In this document: positions 34,207-44,490 of the stretch, one piece after another | Layout: each line of letters starts with the position of its first letter | How positions within the stretch are numbered: position 1 is the stretch's first letter | Assembly (NCBI GenBank): GCA_937625935.1 | Contig: OW569370.1 | Location: forward strand, 124,001 to 188,000 | DNA: 64,000 nucleotides | Source: Tetramitus jugosus | Taxonomy: Eukaryota; Heterolobosea; Eutetramitea; Acrasida; Vahlkampfiidae | Direction of reading: 5' to 3' | Position numbers and translations under genes: made by a program | Notes under the pieces: model-generated | What the model was told of the DNA's origin: nothing | The model's input: the letters and a program-made list of their open reading frames with translations, nothing else | The model's database searches: none

Positions 34207-36150
34207 ATGTCATCAAGAATGAGCTCCCTGCGAAAAAAAGTGAAGCCCTCGCTAGAAGAACGCAGAGAGAAAAACAGGCAACGCGTCCTTAGTATCTCCT
34301 TCATGTTTCCCACGGTTGAAATCGATGTGATTATTACTGCACTGATGACTTGTAAGGGCAACATGGAAAAGGCAATTTTGCTCGTTTCGGAATATGCTCA
34401 TAAAACGGACCAGCATCCAGAGAGACAACATCGCAATGGTGAAGAGGATGAGTCAATTGAATTTACAGTGGAAGAAGAGCTGGAACAAGGAGAAGAAGAA
34501 GAAGATAATGAATTGGTGTTAAATGATAGTGATGTGGAGGTAGATAATAATGACGAGGCAGCAGAAGAAGAGAGAAGAATGATGAATGAACAGCAAGAAG
34601 AAGCAGAGAATGGTAGTAACCAAGGTTTTTCGTTGTCTCAGTTGATTAATGATCATTATTTGATGGATGACAAGGAAGAACAACTAGAGAAGACTGAAAA
34701 ACAAATTGTAAATGAAGTGAATAATGAAAATGAGAGCTTATTGGATCACTCTGAAGTTCAAGTGGATACTACTACAGTGGCTCCAAATGCTGCAGTGTTG
34801 AGTGACAATGAAGATGTCGTTGCTCAACAAACAGCAATCATACAAATCAAAGACTTTTTTCCTGCACTGTCAGACTCGATTATACATGAAGCATTGATCA
34901 AGTGTCATCACAATGCAGATGACACGTGTGCATATCTTGTTGCTGAACATATGGAAGAGCCAGAAGAGGAGGCAGATTGGGAAATTATTGAGAATCCAGA
35001 ACAACGGGGCACTGCACTGTTCACGAGCAGCAAATGGTTAATTATTGATGACTATCTGGGAGATTCATTCGATCAAATGACTGAATCCATTGTGGCTCAT
35101 CACGATGAAGGATCCTCCAGTAACCTACAACAAGACCAAGAACAAGACCATTCAGAATCAGATTTTGAAGAAGAGGAACAAAGCGGTGGAGAAAGTGAAG
35201 ATGATGACATGCTAAGTGAAGGCGAAGAAGAGGAAGATGAAGCCTTGGAACTAGAGATTCTTGATACAACAAACTTCTCGTGGTTCCAGGAGGCAAAAGA
35301 AGCTCAGAACACATTCTCTAATTTGCAATATGAGCAAGATGAAACTCTCGCACGGTTATTGCAAGAGCAAGAATTTGCCAAGATTGAGCAAATGATCGAT
35401 TCTGCTGGTACGTCAAGGGTAAAACAATACCAACCTACCGCGCCCTACAACTTCCCCAATGGTAGAAAATTCAAGTTGGACTATGATAGATTCCATCCTG
35501 ATGTTTTCTGGCCTAATTCTCAACAAATGATTCAAAAGCAGGTGAACAACCTTGTGGGCGTACAGTACATTGTCCAAAACAACTTGCTGCGCAGATTTAG
35601 AGAGTACTGCAAGAAAGCAGATGATCCAATCATTCTCCTTGGCTATCACGGTACAAGAGAGACCAATATTGCGTCAATCAAGAAGCTTGGCTTGCTCATA
35701 CCTGGCCGAAACAATCACGGTGTATCAGTGGCCAACGGATCTGCTCTTGGAACAGGTATCTACGTGTCACTGAGCGCTCAACAGTCCATCACATATTGCT
35801 ACGGTGGTACCAAGCTGATTGCCTGTGCGATTGCTATCGGAAAGAAGTGTATTACAACAAAATGTGGTGATGTAATTGTCAGCTTCAATGAGGCACAGGT
35901 TTTGCCATGCTGGGAAGTCACATTCCGCAATCCATATCGCGTTCCAACTGTGTCTGTGAGTAGACCTGCTGCGCGTCGACGAACCACCACCGCGACACCT
36001 GCTCCACCAAGACCAACCTTTGCTCTCACTACGATACCAAAGAGACTTCGTGCAAAGAACAAGGACAAGGTACTAACCAAGAAGGAGAGACAGGAGAAGA
36101 AGCTGTACACAAAGAAGAAGACTTTATTCAAAAAGGGCTTGCTCAAATAA
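34207..36150 (+). CDS. CUE-CUE protein with PARP-like ADP-ribosyltransferase domain
   Basis: Encodes 647 aa from the first ATG; the open frame extends upstream from a GTG only. Two CUE/UBA-type helical modules are visible. One is near residue 27 (ISFMFPTVEIDVIITAL, ending NMEKAILLVSEYA) and one near 215 (KDFFPALSDSIIHEALIKC, ending CAYLVAEH); both keep the MFP/FFP and di-leucine-like ends. Such modules bind ubiquitin. Long acidic linkers follow. Residues about 470-590 resemble a PARP catalytic fold: LGYHGTRETNIASIKKLGL (His), GTGIYVSLSAQQSITYC (Tyr) and SFNEAQVLPCWEV, where the third catalytic position lies. The C-terminal 60 residues are very basic. It may modify ubiquitinated targets; activity is unproven. 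Confidence 0.75.
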   Translation: MSSRMSSLRKKVKPSLEERREKNRQRVLSISFMFPTVEIDVIITALMTCKGNMEKAILLVSEYAHKTDQHPERQHRNGEEDESIEFTVEEELEQGEEEEDNELVLNDSDVEVDNNDEAAEEERRMMNEQQEEAENGSNQGFSLSQLINDHYLMDDKEEQLEKTEKQIVNEVNNENESLLDHSEVQVDTTTVAPNAAVLSDNEDVVAQQTAIIQIKDFFPALSDSIIHEALIKCHHNADDTCAYLVAEHMEEPEEEADWEIIENPEQRGTALFTSSKWLIIDDYLGDSFDQMTESIVAHHDEGSSSNLQQDQEQDHSESDFEEEEQSGGESEDDDMLSEGEEEEDEALELEILDTTNFSWFQEAKEAQNTFSNLQYEQDETLARLLQEQEFAKIEQMIDSAGTSRVKQYQPTAPYNFPNGRKFKLDYDRFHPDVFWPNSQQMIQKQVNNLVGVQYIVQNNLLRRFREYCKKADDPIILLGYHGTRETNIASIKKLGLLIPGRNNHGVSVANGSALGTGIYVSLSAQQSITYCYGGTKLIACAIAIGKKCITTKCGDVIVSFNEAQVLPCWEVTFRNPYRVPTVSVSRPAARRRTTTATPAPPRPTFALTTIPKRLRAKNKDKVLTKKERQEKKLYTKKKTLFKKGLLK

Positions 36151-36239
36151 TTGTAAAGAATGCACTCTGATAGACAATGGAAGGATTGTTTTTTCGTGGA
36201 AAATGTTTATTTTACAAAGTATCGGAGACCCTTGAGAGA

Positions 36240-36974
36240 TTACTTTCTCTTGTCGGATGTCTTTGATTGGTCATGACCATAAACGGCCTCCGAGTAAGCA
36301 GCCTTTGCTTTTTCGCTCACTGTTGCTTTCTTGTCCATTGCTTCCTTCACGTCTTCCATCTTCTCCTTTGTATTTTCCCACACTTCTTCAGCCTTGTCCT
36401 TTGTTGCTTCCCAGACACCCTTTGCTTCTCTCTCGGTCTCGTTCATTCTCTGCTTTGCATCTCCCTTTAATTCTTGGTACTTGCCATATGCCTTGTCCTT
36501 CTCGGCGTCAAACTTCTTCGAGCTATCCTTATCCCAAACCTCTTCCTTGATGTCCTTGGCAACATCGGCAGCCTTGTTGTATGCCTTGTCGCCCAAGTCC
36601 TTGGCCTTCTCCCAAACATCTGATGCAACTTCCTTTGCATCTCTTTGGTATTCTCCGGTGTTGGACTTTGTTTCGGACCACTTGTCCTTCAATGTATCCT
36701 TGAACTCGGAGGCTCTATTGAGACCTTGTTGTCCCTTCTCTTCAACAAAGTCCTTGGCTTCCTTGCCAGTCTCGGCAGCTCTGTTCATGACCTTCTTTGC
36801 TTCAGATTCCATTTGGTTGACATTCTTCTGGAAATCGGATCTTTGGTTGAACATGATTCCATTCGAGAAATGGGCTTGTTGTTGAGGCAAAAGGTTGACA
36901 GCTCCAACGTTCTTGGATGAACTGGCAACGATGCTTCGTGATGCTGCAGAGAAAAGAATTCTTCTTCCAATCAT
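36240..36974 (-). CDS. Mitochondrial LEA-like (group 3) protein
   Basis: Encodes 244 aa in a single exon with an ATG start. Residues 1-35 are a basic amphipathic mitochondrial presequence (MIGRRILFSAASRSIVASSS). The rest is entirely hydrophilic, with repeats of 11-residue-like K/E/A/D blocks (KEAKDFVEEKGQQ, DVWEKAKDLGDKAYNKAADV, GVWEATKDKAEEVWENTKEK). This is the hallmark of group-3 late-embryogenesis-abundant proteins, which fold into helices on drying and protect membranes. In an amoeba it would fit cyst desiccation or stress. An expression role is inferred only. A TATA-like A/T tract lies upstream near 37010. Confidence 0.75.
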   Translation of the reverse strand: MIGRRILFSAASRSIVASSSKNVGAVNLLPQQQAHFSNGIMFNQRSDFQKNVNQMESEAKKVMNRAAETGKEAKDFVEEKGQQGLNRASEFKDTLKDKWSETKSNTGEYQRDAKEVASDVWEKAKDLGDKAYNKAADVAKDIKEEVWDKDSSKKFDAEKDKAYGKYQELKGDAKQRMNETEREAKGVWEATKDKAEEVWENTKEKMEDVKEAMDKKATVSEKAKAAYSEAVYGHDQSKTSDKRK

Positions 36975-37267
36975 TTTCGTAAGTTGTGAGATGAGTATTG
37001 TTTGTTGTGGTTATGTATTATACAAAGTATAGGATAGTATTTCACTTGGTTTGGAGTGTCAATTCATACAAACTCGCGTGGTTAAAATACCCAACTGGGT
37101 AGATCTGTAAATGTCACATAGTTGGCCCAGCAACGAAATTAGAATTATTTAACCTTCTTCGACCAACCCTTACAAAAATCTATTTTCGTTGTCCTTTGTC
37201 GCGCCATTTTCGCTGTTTACAACAATTGCAATGTGACTGTTCAATTACTTATTTTATTGAGTAAGAG

Positions 37268-39106
37268 TTAATTGACGACCGAGAGAATACCTGTGCTTTC
37301 AACATCGTAGTTACACAGCGTTCCATCTCTTCTCTTCGCAATGGTGAAGAATACAACCAGCGCATTAAACAAGTTTTCGTTTCCGGGGTTGCATTCATAC
37401 AACTTGCCGTCGCTGCAGACGCAAAAATGAGGTGGATATTCCTTGCCTCGAATCAAGTACAATCCCCTTTCAGGAAGGGACCATGGTCGCTTATCTAACG
37501 ATTTGTCCATGTAACAGTTGGAACTGAACTGATGTCCAAAGTGAACTCGAGGCAGGAAAAAGTCGAAAAACTTTTTGACAATGTGAACAACAATCTCTGC
37601 ATCGGTTGGCAGACCACATTCAACCCATTTCACATCATTGTAATCCGATCCGGCATTGAACTTGTAAGAGAGCATGAGCCTGTCCGTCTGCAACTCTTGC
37701 AATCGCTTAATCACATACCTACGTTCAGACATGGGAACATTCAAATAGCTCTCCATGATCAAACGATTCGTGAAAAAGGCAACTCTCTCCGGGTCCTGCT
37801 GTGATATTTTTCTTAATTCATAAATCACGTTTCTGAGCACAGGAGGTTCCTCGTACTGAATCTCTGAAAATCGGAAATTTGCTGGTACTTTGTGAGCACT
37901 TGTAATCGGATCATTCAAATTGTGATAGCAATCATAAGCATATAGACCATTCTTGGCAAAGTATTGATTAATAACATCACATTGCTCCAACAGTGTTGAG
38001 ATTCTGGCCGCGATCCACTTTCTCATCTCACCAGAGCACATATCAACATCAAACTGGTTAAGACCGAGCTCCTTGAGTGACTTTTGAGCTTCTTCCTCTG
38101 TCTGTCTCGTTTCATCCGTTGGTAAATCACCTGGCAACAGCACATATTCCTTCTCTTGTGCCTCTGATGGAAAATTAAACTGGTTAAACACATGATCCAT
38201 CTCACGAATGTGCTCCACTAATCCCTGTTGTTGAGCAATGGGAACAGGTTGTTGCACTGCTCTTGAACTTGCAAAATTGGTGTAGGCTGCAGAAGTCAAT
38301 GGTTGCTCTCTTCGCGAAAAGATGGTATTAAACAGCGATCGCTGCTGTTCCTGTACCTTCTCCTCTTGCGACGCTGTTTGTGCCGTCGTAGCCTCCTTTT
38401 TCTCCGCAACACCCGCCCTCAACGGTAATTCTCCGCTCTGCAATGCCCTTCTAATTCTCTGTTTGGATTCATAGGCATAGAGTGCCAAATCTCTCTGTGA
38501 TAACCCAAGTGCACGTGCATCTTCTGCACTTAGACCACTGCCACTCCACTCTCCGTTCACATTCACTGAACAAGGAACATTTTTCACAAGGTTCATAATG
38601 GTTTGTTGTCTCTTGACTTTTTCACCATAGAGTAATCTGCTCGCAGCATATGCAATCACACACAATGACACATAAAACAATGAATAACTCAAGAGATAAA
38701 TTCTCCGCTTCCACACGGCATGACTACCAAACAATAAGCTAATAATTTCACAACGATAACAAGTGAATGAGTGAGTGAGTGGATAGAGCTTGCAAAAAAC
38801 CAAAAAAAGTGATGATCCAAAAAACAGAGAGATCACAACAACAACAACAACATGATGCACATACTTGAAAAGTTGAGAGTGCATGAACAGGTAAAACAAT
38901 GTGCACAATACACTCGCATAGAATAAAAATTGCCATTTTCGAGTTTGTGACTTGTGCTCAGAGTGAAGATGTTGTTTGATGAGATCGACTTGACGAGAGA
39001 TGGGTGTTGTTTTTTGTTCTATTGAAGTAGTACTACCATTGGTTGCTTTTGTTGTTGTTGTTGTTGTTGTTGTCGATGGTTGGCGAAACCGTATTTGTTG
39101 ATGCAT
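37268..39106 (-). CDS. TMEM209-like membrane protein (cytochrome B561 N-terminal family)
   Basis: Encodes 612 aa from the ATG at MHQQIRFRQ; nine codons of frame upstream begin at TTG. Three to four hydrophobic segments lie at about 57-160 (FLFYASVLCTLFYLFMHSQL, VVVVVVISLFFGSSLFLVF, YLLSYSLFYVSLCVIAYAA). A soluble region follows, then a conserved-looking C-terminal domain. Its marks are YDCYHNLNDPITSAH, MSERRYVIKRLQELQTDRLM and GLYLIRGKEYPPHFCVCSDG, ending FNALVVFFTIAKRRDGTLCN. That C-terminal block is typical of TMEM209/nucleoporin-associated proteins. TMEM209 sits in the nuclear envelope in animals. The equivalent location here is inferred. Confidence 0.75.
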   Translation of the reverse strand: MHQQIRFRQPSTTTTTTTTKATNGSTTSIEQKTTPISRQVDLIKQHLHSEHKSQTRKWQFLFYASVLCTLFYLFMHSQLFKYVHHVVVVVVISLFFGSSLFLVFCKLYPLTHSFTCYRCEIISLLFGSHAVWKRRIYLLSYSLFYVSLCVIAYAASRLLYGEKVKRQQTIMNLVKNVPCSVNVNGEWSGSGLSAEDARALGLSQRDLALYAYESKQRIRRALQSGELPLRAGVAEKKEATTAQTASQEEKVQEQQRSLFNTIFSRREQPLTSAAYTNFASSRAVQQPVPIAQQQGLVEHIREMDHVFNQFNFPSEAQEKEYVLLPGDLPTDETRQTEEEAQKSLKELGLNQFDVDMCSGEMRKWIAARISTLLEQCDVINQYFAKNGLYAYDCYHNLNDPITSAHKVPANFRFSEIQYEEPPVLRNVIYELRKISQQDPERVAFFTNRLIMESYLNVPMSERRYVIKRLQELQTDRLMLSYKFNAGSDYNDVKWVECGLPTDAEIVVHIVKKFFDFFLPRVHFGHQFSSNCYMDKSLDKRPWSLPERGLYLIRGKEYPPHFCVCSDGKLYECNPGNENLFNALVVFFTIAKRRDGTLCNYDVESTGILSVVN

Positions 39107-39314
39107 TGGCGCTCTCTCGTTTCGTTTCTTCAAGATGTTGTTTTTGTTGCAGTCGGTGTTGATTTTGTCCGATCAAGAACAAAAAAAACTGCTTTGCTCC
39201 GCCATCACTGAGCGGCGAAAGAAAACATTTTTGAGCGCGATCACGCACAATAACAATCAACAACAACAACCACAACAACCACATCATCATCAGCACTACC
39301 ATACCAGAAGTATT

Positions 39315-41970
39315 ATGAGTAATAGAAAGCTTGCACAGGAAGTCGAAAGGACAGTCAAAAAAGTCAACGAAGGAGTTGAATTATTTGATGAGATTCTTGA
39401 CAAGGTATACAACGCTCCCAATGCCTCTCAACGGGACAAGTTTGAAGGCGAACTAAAGAAAGAGATTAAAAAACTGCAGAGACTCCGTGAACAAATTCGT
39501 GCATGGATAGGTGGCAATGAAGTGAAAGACAAGGCAGAATTGTTGGAGAAGCGGAAAGTGATTGAGGCACGAATGGAAAAATTCAAAATTTGTGAACAAA
39601 AGACGAAAATGAAGGCTTATTCGAAGGAAGCTCTAAGTCAAAAACAGATTCAGAGCAGGAAGAAGAGTAAGGTGATACCTGAGACGGAAGAGAAGAAGGA
39701 AGCAAAGAATTGGATCAGAGAGTGTCAAGATGCTATACAGCAACAGATTGGTATGATGATATGTTTTTTTCGATATTTGATATTTGATACTTGATGTTTT
39801 TCCATATATTGACTGACTCGATATTGCTTTTTTTTGGGTGCAATTATGTTTGTTTGTTGTTGCGATTGAACTGTTTTGTGAACAACAGAGGAATTGGAAG
39901 GCGAGTTGGAGGAACATCAGAAGGCTCGGAAACCTGACGTGTAAGTGAAATTGTTGTTGTTCTTGATTCTCTTCTTGCTTAATTTTTTTGAATCAAAAAT
40001 TTTGATTTTTTGAGTTGCAAACTTCATACTTATCGCTTACACATTTTGTTGCGCTGACTAGTGATGTGATTGAAACGTTCAAGAGGCGTATAAAGAGCCA
40101 TCAAAAGTATCTTGAAAAATTAGACACGGCATACATGTACCTAGAGGAAGATCAAGTCAAATTTGAAGATATCGAAGAAATTAAGGAAAGTGTAGAATAC
40201 TATGTCGATGAGAATTCGGAACCTGATTTTGTCGAAGATGAACTAGTGTTTGATAATTTGTTCAAGAAGGCTGAAGAAGCAGAATTGTACGATGATTTTG
40301 AAGATATTGAAGATGAGGTGATTATGGAGGGTAATGTGATTCAAGCACTGCCGGCAAATGCTGAACCTGTTGCCTCACTCAAGACTGACGAGGCCGATGT
40401 GTTGAAACTGGTGGACGACAATGCAGCCAAGCTGAAAGAGAAGCAGGAGAAGGAAAGACTGGAGAAGGAGAAGCTGGATCGCATTGAGCGAGAGAAGCTC
40501 GAGGAGATTGAAAGACAGCGGCTAGAGTTGGAGAGAATCGAACAGGAGAAGAAGGCTGCTGCCGCAAAGTCTGCTGCTGCACTTGCCAAGAAGCAAGCAA
40601 TAACTACGATACCACCAGTAGCAACAACGACGACAACAGTTCAACCCACAACAGCTGCTACCAAAACTGTCACGAGTCCAAAAGCAGCAACGAAGCAGAC
40701 AACAAAGCAACAAAAGGCTGCTGCAAAGGCCACAAAAGTGCAACCTCCTGCTCCCGCACCTGTTAAGAAGGTTGTGACACCTGAGCTCAATTTTGTTGCT
40801 GCCGCTGCGGCATCTCAGTCCCCAACAAAGACTGTAAAGCCTCAGACAACAATCTTGCCAAAGCAAACTACAAAGCCTGCTCAGCTAAACGTGAAGTCTA
40901 GCGTCTCCTATATTGATGCAATCAACGCTGGTGCACCTACCTTACCTATCACTCCTATTACCATTACACCAGTAACCATTACACCAAACTCGACCTCTGC
41001 TGGAAGCAAGGGTACCACACCAAGAACCGGTGCAAGTACCCCTCCTATCGAGCCAATGCACATCCTGAAGAACGATATGGCCGACATTACGATCCAAACC
41101 ATTCCAACAACTCCTGTGAAGCCAATCATTATGAACAAGGAGAAGAAGGCCCCACAGCCAACTGCTCAGTCTGGTGCTGGCTTCATTGGTCAGAACGTAA
41201 CAGATGATCAGAGCAATGAGGAGACATTTGGAAGTATGGCGATCGATATGGGATCACTGGAGCACATGGCATCGCGCACACAAGAGATGAATCAAAACTT
41301 CCAAATGGGAATGCCGCAAAGCATTCAGCCTCAGCATCCAATGACCTCCGTGTTGGGTGCTGTATCTGGAGGTGCAGGTGTGTCTCATATGGAATCAGGC
41401 ATGGGTGCAATGCAAATGGGTGGTATGATGGGAATGGCCAACTCTGTCGCTGCAAACATGGCTGCTGGATTCGCTCAATCTCCATCACCAACGATGCAGT
41501 CGATTCCAAGCACTCCGAGTATTTTGAAGCCAGACTCGTATGATTACAAGAGTGAGATGCTACAAGCCAGTTTGAACAATCTGCCTCACCCTGGTGACTG
41601 CGAACGTCCAAGACAGTACTCGCCTGTTAATCCATTTGATACGCCGAGCTTCTTCCCACAGGAGCAACTGCCTCTATTCAAGGATTCAGCTGTCTATACA
41701 ATGATGGATCCGGACACACTGTTCTTTATCTTCTATTTCCAACAGGGAACGTACCAACAATACCTGGCTGCCAAGGCATTGAAGAAACATGCCTGGAGGT
41801 ATCACAAGAAGTATCAGACATGGTTCCAAAGACACGACCCACCTACACATACAACAAACGAGTTTGAACTAGGAACATATGTATACTTTGACTATGAACA
41901 GGACTGGTGCCAACGAATCAAATCAGGTTTCCGATTTGAGTACGAGTACTTGGAAGATGCTGTTCTGTAG
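39315..41970 (+). CDS. CNOT3: CCR4-NOT subunit 3 (CNOT3 / Not3-Not5), three exons
   Basis: Spliced model: exon 39315-39750, intron 39751-39888, exon 39889-39940 (52 nt), intron 39941-40061, exon 40062-41970, giving 798 aa. Both introns are GT-AG and the micro-exon restores QQIEELEGELEEHQKARKPD VDVIETFK without gaps. Residues 1-230 are the Not3 coiled-coil domain (MSNRKLAQEVERTVKKVNEG, KLQRLREQIRAWIGGNEVKD). A long P/T/Q-rich linker follows. Residues about 680-798 are the NOT2/3/5 box (NPFDTPSFFPQEQLPLFKD, DTLFFIFYFQQGTYQQYLAA, KYQTWFQRHD, YEYLEDAVL). The complex removes poly(A) tails and controls mRNA decay. The start ATG follows a CAA-rich leader; an in-frame upstream start is less likely. 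Confidence 0.93.
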
Positions 41971-42053
41971 GTTGAACCTGGGCTGCAGTGTGTGTACATA
42001 TGTTGTCAAATAGAGAGTAAATATAAATAATCTTATTCAAATGCATGGTTGTC

Positions 42054-43274
42054 CTAGTCTTCTTCACTCCATTCTTGAAGACCAAATAGCTTGTTGCCCA
42101 GCTCGGATGGCTGGAAGTTTGACTTGCCGAGCATCTCCTTGATGAACATTTCTCTACACTGATTGAATGTGGGTGCATTCTTTCTCTTGGGGAACATTTT
42201 CACATATTGCACATAACGGAACTTGTCCGAGTCGTTGGGAAAGTTACAATGAGGTAGTCTCGAGTCCCATATCACTAAACTACCTGCTCGCACAGGCACC
42301 TTGACACCTTGATCACACAATGGATCATTCTCTGGTACTGACACAAAATCGCGTGCTGCAAACTTTGTGGCATAGTACTCGCTGTTTGCTCTGGCCCATT
42401 CTTCAATGTGCTTATGAAATGATGGAACACAAATGAAGCCTCCATCACTCTCAGTCGCATCACCCAAGGCAATGAAGCCCTGCAGCTTACGGAAATTGTG
42501 CAACGTTTCATTGTTCTCGGTAATGAAAAATGAATCTGGGTTCGTTGCAATGAGATTATCGGCACCGCTCTTCTCCTTGATACACTTGTCCTTCTCTTCT
42601 TGCGAGAGCAATAGCTTAAATGGATTCATGTCCCAGTGCATCCACTTTTCTCGCGTGACATACTGAGGAAAGTCCTGCCTCGTAATACCATCCTTGAGCA
42701 ACACTTGCTTGGTTGGTCGAATGACACCGAATCGATCCAGCGACACTAACAATTGCTTCTGACCCAACAAGTGAGCAAAAACACGGTATAAATTCTCATT
42801 CTGTCGATTTTCAAAAGCACTTGCCTGAACAGCTACTTGTCCACCCAAGATACCTACCTGTTCCATCCGTGGATAGCCATTGTTTGGTGTCCAAGTCAAT
42901 GGGTCACTTCGATCGGCAGCAACAAAAGAGCTCGTGGCACGAATCATGCTCGTAGTATCAGCAGTAGCAGGATCTGTGCCCTCGATCACCCTCCATATGT
43001 CAGCCAACGAGTTGTCGAGCTGTTCCTGGTTCAGCACATCACGTATCACCACAAAACCATACGTTTCAAAAAATACATCAATGAGCCGTAGAGATTCCTC
43101 ACCGCCATTTAGGGAAAATGATTGAACGAAACGGGCGTCATCCGAATCGCGCGGTATGTGAGTAGGTAAAATGGAGGAGAAATTGATTGGTGGTTCAGGT
43201 GGAACAAAGGGTTGGGTAGGACTGGATCCCACACTGGCAAGTACTTGCTTGTTAGTTGATTGGCTTTGTCCCAT
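42054..43274 (-). CDS. Phytanoyl-CoA dioxygenase-like protein
   Basis: Encodes 406 aa in a single exon with an ATG start. The fold of Fe(II)/2-oxoglutarate oxygenases is recognisable. It has a metal-binding HxD pair in MHWDMNP (His213, Asp215), a late His in DSRLPHCNF and an Arg in KFRYVQYVK that would bind 2-oxoglutarate. The early FFETYGFVVIRDVL segment is typical of the family. Substrates range from phytanoyl-CoA to small molecules and are not predictable here. The N terminus MGQSQSTNK fits an N-myristoylation site (Gly2, Ser6), so it may be membrane-anchored. That and the cytosolic setting differ from peroxisomal PHYH, which carries a PTS2; no PTS1 is present. Confidence 0.8.
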   Translation of the reverse strand: MGQSQSTNKQVLASVGSSPTQPFVPPEPPINFSSILPTHIPRDSDDARFVQSFSLNGGEESLRLIDVFFETYGFVVIRDVLNQEQLDNSLADIWRVIEGTDPATADTTSMIRATSSFVAADRSDPLTWTPNNGYPRMEQVGILGGQVAVQASAFENRQNENLYRVFAHLLGQKQLLVSLDRFGVIRPTKQVLLKDGITRQDFPQYVTREKWMHWDMNPFKLLLSQEEKDKCIKEKSGADNLIATNPDSFFITENNETLHNFRKLQGFIALGDATESDGGFICVPSFHKHIEEWARANSEYYATKFAARDFVSVPENDPLCDQGVKVPVRAGSLVIWDSRLPHCNFPNDSDKFRYVQYVKMFPKRKNAPTFNQCREMFIKEMLGKSNFQPSELGNKLFGLQEWSEED

Positions 43275-43620
43275 TGGAGTTTGTTTTTGTTTCTTTCCTT
43301 GCTATTGTTGGAAAATGAACACCCGGAACTTTTTGGGAACAGGAGGAGTTCTCACGGCATTCGCATCAGCTAAGCTCTAAGGTACGTGACTTGAACTCCA
43401 ACTCGCTCATCACTTGGAAATCGAGCGAGATTGCACAACAATTGAACATGTAAAGTTGTAGCTGAACATTAGCATGCAAAATGACGCAACTCCGGATGAC
43501 AACTCCGCTCCCAACGAATAACAAAAAAGTGAATCGTTCAAACGAAAAAAATCTTCTGAAACACAACAATCTCACACCACCCTCACCACATCATCCATTG
43601 ACATCACCAAAATCATCAAA
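43275..43620. other. Divergent intergenic region
   Basis: The 346-bp spacer lies upstream of the dioxygenase-like gene (minus) and endosulfine (plus). It is CA-rich just before the endosulfine ATG. No other feature is seen. Confidence 0.4.
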
Positions 43621-44028
43621 ATGGCATCAACAGAACAAGACCGTCTTCAACTTGAAAAGGAACAAGAGTTAAAGCTAAAGCAAAAAGCTGGTGGATTGCT
43701 ACCAAAAGAAAACAAGCAAAAAAAATTTTTGCTCAAAAAGGTTTGTTGTCGTGTGTGCTTTTTTTTTCAAATGTTCAAAAGAACAACACATGTGACCAAC
43801 AACTATATACTATAGGATCGTCAATACTTTGACAGTGCTGACTATGTGATTGGAGGCAAACAAAATGAACAAAATCAAAAAACGATACCAAAAACCGTAC
43901 AAAAGGGAGAATTGCTCCATCCAAGTGCACGAAAGCTTTCACCTAGAAACGTGGAGCACGATGATGAGGAAGAGCAACAACAAGGTGAAGAACCAACAAC
44001 AACAACACAACCACTGCATCAACAATAA
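43621..44028 (+). CDS. ENSA: Endosulfine / ARPP-19 (Igo) family, two exons
   Basis: Spliced model: exon 43621-43740, intron 43741-43815 (75 nt, GTTTGT...TATAG), exon 43816-44028, giving 110 aa. Splicing builds KKDRQYFDSADYVIGG. The F-D-S-x-D-Y motif (Ser47) is the family signature and the site phosphorylated by Greatwall/Rim15. Phosphorylated endosulfine inhibits PP2A-B55 and so permits mitotic entry. The upstream half (LPKENKQKKFLLKK) corresponds to the conserved N-terminal helix. The C-terminal tail is acidic and Q/T-rich. Unspliced, exon 1 runs into a short nonsense tail. Small length and motif fit the family well. Confidence 0.88.
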
Positions 44029-44490
44029 GTCTTTTTGTGTTTACAACAACAATAACCAAAAAAAAACAAGCACACATTCTGCAGCTGTGAGAGAATGAAG
44101 CAACATTTGTTTTTTTGTGTGATGAAAAAAGGACTTTTGCTGTCTTGAGCATGGAGAGATCATCATCGTCATTACCTACTTCCACCACCACCACTACTCG
44201 ATTATCAACAATGACTCACTCTCACATGTTAAGCTATGTGGTGAGTGTGAGTTTTTGAGAAGAACCAATTATTACCTTTATTCTCAATGTGGAGAGCTAA
44301 CTAACGTACTTGCCAAAAAATGAGTAAAAAAGGAATGAAATAACCATTTATTTTTTTTGAGCTTCTCTTTTCTGTTGTTGTATTGGAACCTTGTGTGGAG
44401 TTTCACATTGTCGGTGTTTTTTTTGTTGCTACGGGAACAGAGAGAAAGAGAAAAAAACACAAACAACAATAACACAACATCAAGCAAACA
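44029..44490. other. Intergenic region between endosulfine and VPS29
   Basis: The 462-bp spacer separates co-directional genes. It contains runs such as (TTCCACCACCACCAC) near 44178 and several A/T homopolymers. No RNA gene or protein frame is convincing. Confidence 0.4.
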
